Shown here: positions 1 to 5,200 of the stretch, one piece after another | How positions within the stretch are numbered: position 1 is the first letter of the stretch | How the letters are laid out: every line of letters starts with the position of its first letter | From: Paludibacteraceae bacterium | GTDB lineage: Bacteria > Bacteroidota > Bacteroidia > Bacteroidales > Paludibacteraceae | NCBI GenBank assembly: GCA_947471245.1 | Contig: CANIXM010000053.1 | Coordinates: 1-8,698, forward strand | DNA length: 8,698 bases | Direction: 5' to 3' | Notes under the pieces: model-generated | Seen by the model: only the letters and a program-made list of their open reading frames with translations | Databases searched by the model: none | What the model was told of the DNA's origin: nothing | Position numbers and translations under genes: made by a program

Positions 1-1052
1 CTCACCGAGTCTGGAAGTTCGGGCAATACGGGCTTAGGTCGGATGGAACTAGAGATAGTCACGCCACTCTTTGACTTGTACACCTGACCACGGTAGATAA
101 ACTGGCTATAATCCAGTGCACGATTGTTGTAAGAATTGGTGCCTGTAGCAGGGCCGAAGGTCTCCGTGCGAGCGCGTCCACCCCTTCCACCGCCTCCACC
201 AGCGTGTAATCCGTATTTCCCAAAATTGGGCACGTGGAGTAATAAACCAATTTTTATACCGAATGAAAAGGGAGTTACCTTTTTCACCATGTTTTCGGTT
301 GATAGGATGCCATTGTAAACGCCAATGCCATTGTGTTCTTCGTAAAGATGTTTATCTTCTCTAGAAATAATATTGCCAAGCCCATAATTGAAGTAGGTGC
401 CCATGTACAAGTCTGCATCCACTCCTATGGCGTAGAGCACTCCTACATCTAATGAGGTCATAAATGCAGATTTGAAGGCTTGAGATTTGGAGTAATTACT
501 TACTTCAGGGTATAAGCCTTTATGAGGAACATTGTATATATCAACTTTCCATTTATCGTAATACCCAGAGTGGTAGATGGAGTCGCCTGTTGTACTAACA
601 TTTCCTGCCACAGGGACAATGACTTTCACCCCTAGCGTAGTAAGTAGTTCAAGGTCTGTAGCTAAAGGCATCCGATGGTGGATGGCGAAAGGCATTTCAG
701 CATAGATAGCCTGTTGTATCTCATGTGAATTGGTAAACCTAATTTTACGCATTCTTTCGTCACCTTCAATGTCTTTTTCAGGGAAAGAATCGTTCGCATT
801 GAATTGAGCCGTTGACGAAAATGTTTGTACACCTATTCCAGTGTGAAATCCCCATTGTTTGGAGAAGAACAGACTATATCCAACATTGAAATTGTATCCA
901 ATGCGGGGTGTTTGGGCGGTGTCATTAATAGTATATCCAAGACCATGATAACCTACCCCTGCATCGATGTTGTAAAAGTTACCGATGTTCTGAGCAGATA
1001 GTCCACCTACAAACAGGCAAGAAATGAATATAAGTAGTAGTCTTTTGGTCAT
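1..1052 (-). CDS. Outer-membrane beta-barrel protein with Gly/Arg-rich linker; C-terminus beyond left edge
   Basis: The reading frame is open from the ATG at 1052 to the left edge: 350 complete codons, no stop. It starts MTKRLLLIFISCLFVGGLSA followed by QN, a clear signal peptide probably cut after Ala20. Residues ~25-280 show alternating hydrophobic and aromatic strands with polar loops, as in small Bacteroidota outer-membrane barrels (e.g. GYSLFFSKQWGFHTGIGV, DLYMGTYFNYGLGNI). The next gene upstream encodes a paralogue sharing GFHTG, DIEG, YNVP, YF-YGL and YNGI at matching positions. After the barrel, residues 285-295 read GGGGGRGGRAR, then a polar stretch ends in PKPVLPELPDSV at the edge. 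That Pro-rich stretch looks like a linker to a further domain; an OmpA-type peptidoglycan-binding domain is one guess, but nothing visible proves it. It follows the upstream barrel gene by 77 bp and is probably co-transcribed. The exact role is unknown; barrel assignment is good, family name unsure. Confidence 0.85.
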   Translation of the reverse strand, partial: MTKRLLLIFISCLFVGGLSAQNIGNFYNIDAGVGYHGLGYTINDTAQTPRIGYNFNVGYSLFFSKQWGFHTGIGVQTFSSTAQFNANDSFPEKDIEGDERMRKIRFTNSHEIQQAIYAEMPFAIHHRMPLATDLELLTTLGVKVIVPVAGNVSTTGDSIYHSGYYDKWKVDIYNVPHKGLYPEVSNYSKSQAFKSAFMTSLDVGVLYAIGVDADLYMGTYFNYGLGNIISREDKHLYEEHNGIGVYNGILSTENMVKKVTPFSFGIKIGLLLHVPNFGKYGLHAGGGGGRGGRARTETFGPATGTNSYNNRALDYSQFIYRGQVYKSKSGVTISSSIRPKPVLPELPDSV

Positions 1053-1057
1053 AAGTG

Positions 1058-1087
1058 TCAAATTGAAAGCATTGATTAAAACCTCCT
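1058..1087 (-). promoter_or_regulatory. Perfect Shine-Dalgarno plus four-codon mini-ORF ahead of the second barrel gene
   Basis: Reading the minus strand, AGGAGG (1087-1082) is followed after 9 nt by ATG (1072-1070) CTT TCA ATT TGA, with the stop at 1060-1058, only five bases before the ATG of the downstream barrel gene at 1052. The mini-ORF is out of frame with that gene, so it is not an alternative start. The other starts in this window have no such ribosome-binding sequence. A CCTC at 1101-1098 region could pair with GAGG in the site through a short 4-bp stem. It may be a leader peptide coupled to the barrel gene, or chance in a 77-bp gap. Confidence 0.3.
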
Positions 1088-1129
1088 ACTTTGATGAGGG
1101 GTGAATGTGAAAAAGCCGTTTTGAATCGA

Positions 1130-2143
1130 TTATCTTTTTGATTTACTCCTTTGAGCTCTTTGTTTTTCTGCTTGTTGCATTCGTTGTTGTTTCTGCTTGT
1201 CGCGTTCCATCTGTGCACGATTGGTAGCCTTAGCTTTGGCTTCTTTTTGTTTTTCTTTGCTTTGTTGCATGCGTTGCATTTGTTTGGCTCGCATTACTTG
1301 CATTTCCTCGCGTGTGTACACTTTTGGTGATAGGTCATAGACCACGCCCAGTTTGCCTCCGATAGCCATTGGTTTGGCGTCTGTTAGCTTTTTGGAATCA
1401 AATATCCCATTGTATGTTCCATTGTATTCGTAGATTTCTTTGTTGCTTGCTTGTATGGCATTTATTAAACCATAATCAAAATAACCTCCGAGGTATAACT
1501 CCACTTTGTCCATCAGTTTTACTGTTAATCCCACCTCTGCAAATGTACTAATTGCTGTACTGATGTTGGTTATTTCGCCTTTTTGAGGTTCTTTGATTGT
1601 TAAAAATCCGTGTGAAGGAATGTCGTGCAATGGGACATTGTAGATGCCATAATATCCTACTGTAGTGATACTTCCTCCAGTGGTTTGATAGCTAGCACTT
1701 AGGGGCGTTAGTACTCGTATTCCCAGGTTTGCTCTTAATCCAACTTTGGCACCTAGCCCTAGCCGATATAGAATAGCTATGGGTACATCCAGCATGGTTA
1801 CTTTTTGGTTTTCAGTCCAATTGTTAAATGTAGTTCTTAATAGAAAGGTTTTACCTTCAATATCTACGCTTGGTGTGGAGTCGGCGTAATTGAGTATGCA
1901 TGTGTTGTTGAAGGCTTTTATGCCCAATCCGGTATGGAATCCAATCTCTGGGGTGAAAAAATAGTTGTAACCCAGATTGAAGGTGGTTCCGATGTTGGTG
2001 CTGGTTGTGCCTCCATCTATCTTGTAATTCAGATTATTAACCCCTGCTCCACCATCAAATGTGACAAAACTACCCGTCTGCTGGCAGTATAACCAACTGC
2101 TGCCAACAAGTAAAATCAGAATCAATGTTAGTTGTCTTTTCAT
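1130..2143 (-). CDS. Outer-membrane beta-barrel protein with long Gln/Lys/Arg-rich C-terminal tail
   Basis: 337 residues. I chose the ATG at 2143, not the in-frame ATG at 2188, because MKRQLTLILILLVGSSWLYC is a proper signal peptide while the extra 15 residues would only translate a tandem repeat. Cleavage is likely before QQ; the Cys20 lacks a normal lipobox, so a lipoprotein is unlikely. Residues ~22-270 form a predicted beta-barrel paralogous to the next gene (shared GFHTG, DIEG, YNVP, G-YF-YGL, YNGI). Residues ~272-337 are different: a tail with about 20 Lys/Arg, 14 Gln and 7 acidic residues, with runs such as KQMQRMQQSKEKQKEAKAKA, probably helical or coiled coil and, if the barrel is in the outer membrane, likely periplasmic. 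No peptidoglycan-binding or enzyme motif is visible in the tail. No Shine-Dalgarno precedes the start. Function unknown; possible partner of the large secreted proteins upstream. Confidence 0.88.
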   Translation of the reverse strand: MKRQLTLILILLVGSSWLYCQQTGSFVTFDGGAGVNNLNYKIDGGTTSTNIGTTFNLGYNYFFTPEIGFHTGLGIKAFNNTCILNYADSTPSVDIEGKTFLLRTTFNNWTENQKVTMLDVPIAILYRLGLGAKVGLRANLGIRVLTPLSASYQTTGGSITTVGYYGIYNVPLHDIPSHGFLTIKEPQKGEITNISTAISTFAEVGLTVKLMDKVELYLGGYFDYGLINAIQASNKEIYEYNGTYNGIFDSKKLTDAKPMAIGGKLGVVYDLSPKVYTREEMQVMRAKQMQRMQQSKEKQKEAKAKATNRAQMERDKQKQQRMQQAEKQRAQRSKSKR

Positions 2144-2154
2144 GGTTGGTAGTT

Positions 2155-2202
2155 GAGTAAACGAGTAAACAAGTGAACGGGTTAACAAGAAAACAGGTAA
2201 AC
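2155..2202 (-). repeat. Six degenerate 8-bp tandem units in the leader of the first barrel gene
   Basis: On the minus strand, six consecutive octamers run from 2202 to 2155: GTTTACCT, GTTTTCTT, GTTAACCC, GTTCACTT, GTTTACTC, GTTTACTC. All begin GTT; the last two are identical. The block ends 11 bp before the ATG at 2143, so it occupies the 5' leader where a ribosome-binding site would sit. An 8-bp unit does not keep reading frame, which argues that it is non-coding. Role unknown: it may influence translation or expression by copy number, or be a neutral minisatellite. Confidence 0.75.
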
Positions 2203-2224
2203 GATGATCAAATGCTAATCGGGT

Positions 2225-2256
2225 TCAATATATAATATTTATTTATAATTAACAAA
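2225..2256 (-). promoter_or_regulatory. Weak candidate Bacteroidota-type promoter for the barrel genes
   Basis: On the minus strand TTTG (2256-2253) is followed after exactly 20 nt by TATATTGA (2232-2225). Bacteroides promoters have a -33 TTTG-like box and a -7 TAnnTTTG box about 19-21 nt apart, so spacing fits but the -7 box matches only six of eight positions counting the two free ones. Transcription would start about 70-80 bp before the ATG at 2143, putting the octamer repeats in the leader. In such AT-rich DNA a chance match is easy. Confidence 0.25.
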
Positions 2257-2260
2257 TATT
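2234..2260 (-). terminator. AT-only inverted repeat after the giant gene
   Basis: AATATTT and AAATATT form a perfect 7-bp inverted repeat around a 13-nt loop, 14 nt beyond the stop codon of the 1845-residue protein. There is no GC in the stem and no proper U-tract, so as an intrinsic terminator it is poor. It overlaps the candidate promoter, and the two readings compete. It may simply be AT-rich spacer. Confidence 0.2.
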
Positions 2261-2274
2261 GTAAAGAATATAAA

Positions 2275-5200
2275 TCAATTATTTACAACAATTTCAAATA
2301 CATGTATTTTCCCTGTGTTTAATGTCAATCGTCCTACATAAATTCCAGGTATTAGGCTCATGTTAAGTTTATTGGTATTTTCAATTTGTTTTGTTTTGTA
2401 AATCTCTTGACCCTGAACAGAATATACAGCTAGTGTAGCCTGTTGCAATTCAGTGTCTTTAAATCCAAGCACTTGTATTGTAATTGGTTCATTGGATTTG
2501 GCGGGATTAGGAAATACGCCCACTTTTTGAATTTTTGGTTTGTTGTATTCCTTAGGACAGCAATATAAAGTTTTTCCATCTGTGGTAGTAACTTTTAATG
2601 AATAACTACCCACCAATCCTTGTGGCTCGAAATAAAATTGATCTGTAGCCCCAGCTATTAACTCATTGTTTTTGTACCATTGGTAGTACTTAAACATCCA
2701 GCTGCTGTTGTCACATATCACCACGTCATCAAATTTGGATACGATGAAATCTGTCGATAAGTTTATTGTAAATGAAAAATCATAGGCAGGACTTTCGGCG
2801 CCTAGTTGGTTTTTCATTTGAAGGATTGCATGATAATTGCCGAATTTGACACCAATTGGTACAGGGATGCTAATGGTGCCAGTGCTTCCAAAGCCCAATA
2901 GTGGTGTATAATCGATGTTTTTCATCCCAGTGGCAAGTGCTGCAGTGTCGAAGGTGATTTTATATTCGCTACTTTCGCCGCTGATAAGTGTGTAGCTTAA
3001 AACCATATTTTCGCCCTCACAACCAGTAGTTGGTCGCACTAGTGGACTCAGTTTTATCACATCTAATATCTTACCATCATTAATGACTTCGTTGATAGGA
3101 GCAAGGTAATTGTCTTTAGCAGTTCCAGTAAGGCTATAACTTATGATGATGTTTTTATTGTTGCCCACAGATGAATTGTCATAGTTGGCTAGGGCATTGA
3201 CATGCACCAGTGATGTGTCATTGGCTATGACTCCTTGCAAATCCCCAATTTTCTTTATTAATGCATTTGTATTCCCATCATGCATTTTCACTTTTTCTAC
3301 GGTAGTGGCACTGATGGTCAGTTGTTTGTGGGTGATGATTCCCGCTGTGTTGATTACATCCACTGGTGGAAGGTAATTGTTGCTTGCGCTGCCTGTGAGT
3401 GTGAATTTCACGGTGATAGTTTTAGCTGTTCCCACATTGGCATTGTTATATGTGGCAGTGGCTTGAAGTGTGAGGTTGGATAAGTCTGCAAGTGCTACAT
3501 CGCTAAGTGTTCCAATGGCTATTGTGGCTGTGGTAGTGCCGTCATAGATTTTAGTCAGAGTCACTGCAGTAGAAGTTACCGATGACTGTTTAGCTGTGAT
3601 AGAGGCTTTAATGTCCATGGGTTGTGTCAGCTTGTAGTTTCCGGCGTCCGCACCACTCAGTCCAAAGTTGGTGTTGATTCCGATGTTGCTACCAACATTG
3701 CTTTGTGTAAACGTGCCTTGGTCAGCGGCAGTTAGTGTCACATCATCCATGCCCACTATGCCTTGTAACGAGGCGTTGTGAATGCTAGCTGTGTTGGTGG
3801 CATCATAGAGCTTGTCCAATCCTTGCGCACCAATTACAGTCAGTACCTTGGGTGTGATGGTGGCCACAAGTCCTGTGGGTTGGACAATGGTGTAGTTGAT
3901 TGCATCTGTGCCTTTTAGTGTGAGGGTGATATTTACTGGAATATCAATGCCAACCGATGCATGGGCAAAAGTGCCAATAATGGAATCGACAGTAACATCG
4001 TCGTTGGGGACAATTCCATTGAGTTGGGCATTGACAATGGTTGCTTTTGTTGTGCCGTCATACACTTTATCGTCGGCTCGTGTGGAGACGGTTAGTGCTA
4101 TAAGTACTTTGGCTGGAGTGATGGTTCCGGTGTTGGATGAGATGTACAGTATTTGATAATTGCCACCATTGTTGCCATCACTGATGACCATGCCTGTGGG
4201 GGTAAGGGTTTTGTTGGTGCCTGTTTTTCTGGTGTCAAATCGTTGAATGGGCACCGTGTCAATTCTATCTGGAGCGATAACACTTCCAGTGACAGTGGGA
4301 ACTACTTTGGAAGTATCGGTGCCGTCATAGGTCTTGGTGTCGGGCTGTGCTTTTACAGTAAGTAGGAGCGGACTGATAGTACCACTACTGACAGGCACAT
4401 ACATAATTGCATAGTTTTTACCCCCATTTCCATCATTGATCACCATTCCGCTGGCATTGATGGTTTTGTTGGTTTGGGCGTTGCGGTTTGCAAAATTTTG
4501 AATGGGCATGGTGCTCACTACATCAGGTGCGATGAGGGTGCCAGTCATGATTGGTGCTTTGGATGATGCCGTTGTTCCGTCGTAAGTTCTACTGTCACTA
4601 ACAGCTGTCACGGTAATGTCTACTGGGGTTATTTCTCCTGTAGTATTGTCCTTGTATTTTATGGCATAATTATTTCCACCATTTCCGTCGTTGATGCTTA
4701 GTCCACTGGCAGTAAGGGTTTTATTAATTCCTGCATTGAAATCTACAAAGTTCTGAGTTGGTGCAATGGCTACTGCATCGGGTGCTATGAGTCCTGTGAC
4801 TACTGGTGCTACAGATGAAGTGGTGGTGCGGTCATAATCTTTTTTGTAAGTCTGTGCAGTGACCGTAACTGTGTCGGGGGAGATTTCTCCCAAAGCAGTA
4901 GGTACGTAATTGATGATGTAGTTATTACCTCCATTCTTGTCATCTATCACCAAACCACTGGGTGTGAGCGTTTTGTTATTGCCTACATCCCAATTGTCAA
5001 AGTTTTGTGTCGCAGCTGAGCTGATACTATCTGGAGGGAAAATACCTGTTACCGCAGGTATTGTGTCCGAAAGTAGCGTACGGTCATACACTTTTACAAT
5101 ATGTTTGGCAGTGACGGTGACGGTGGCTTGCGCAATGCTTCCCGAATTGTCATCCACATAGCTTACCGCATAGTTGTTGCCACTGTTGCCATCGCTGATG

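Noticed and set aside
1053..1129. Rho-independent terminator between the two barrel genes
   Set aside because: The only stem (CCTC/GAGG) is 4 bp with a 10-nt loop and four T; too weak to call.
1130..2143. Lipoprotein based on Cys20
   Set aside because: The residues before the Cys (Trp-Leu-Tyr) do not fit a lipobox, and the matching position in the paralogue is a normal signal peptidase I site before Gln.
1..2143. Barrel genes as PorP/SprF family
   Set aside because: The typical N-terminal pattern with HFS-YMFN and YNPA is absent in both. General outer-membrane barrel is as far as the sequence allows.
2144..2188. Longer start at 2188 for the first barrel gene
   Set aside because: The added 15 residues translate the octamer repeat and would hide the signal peptide that begins at 2143.
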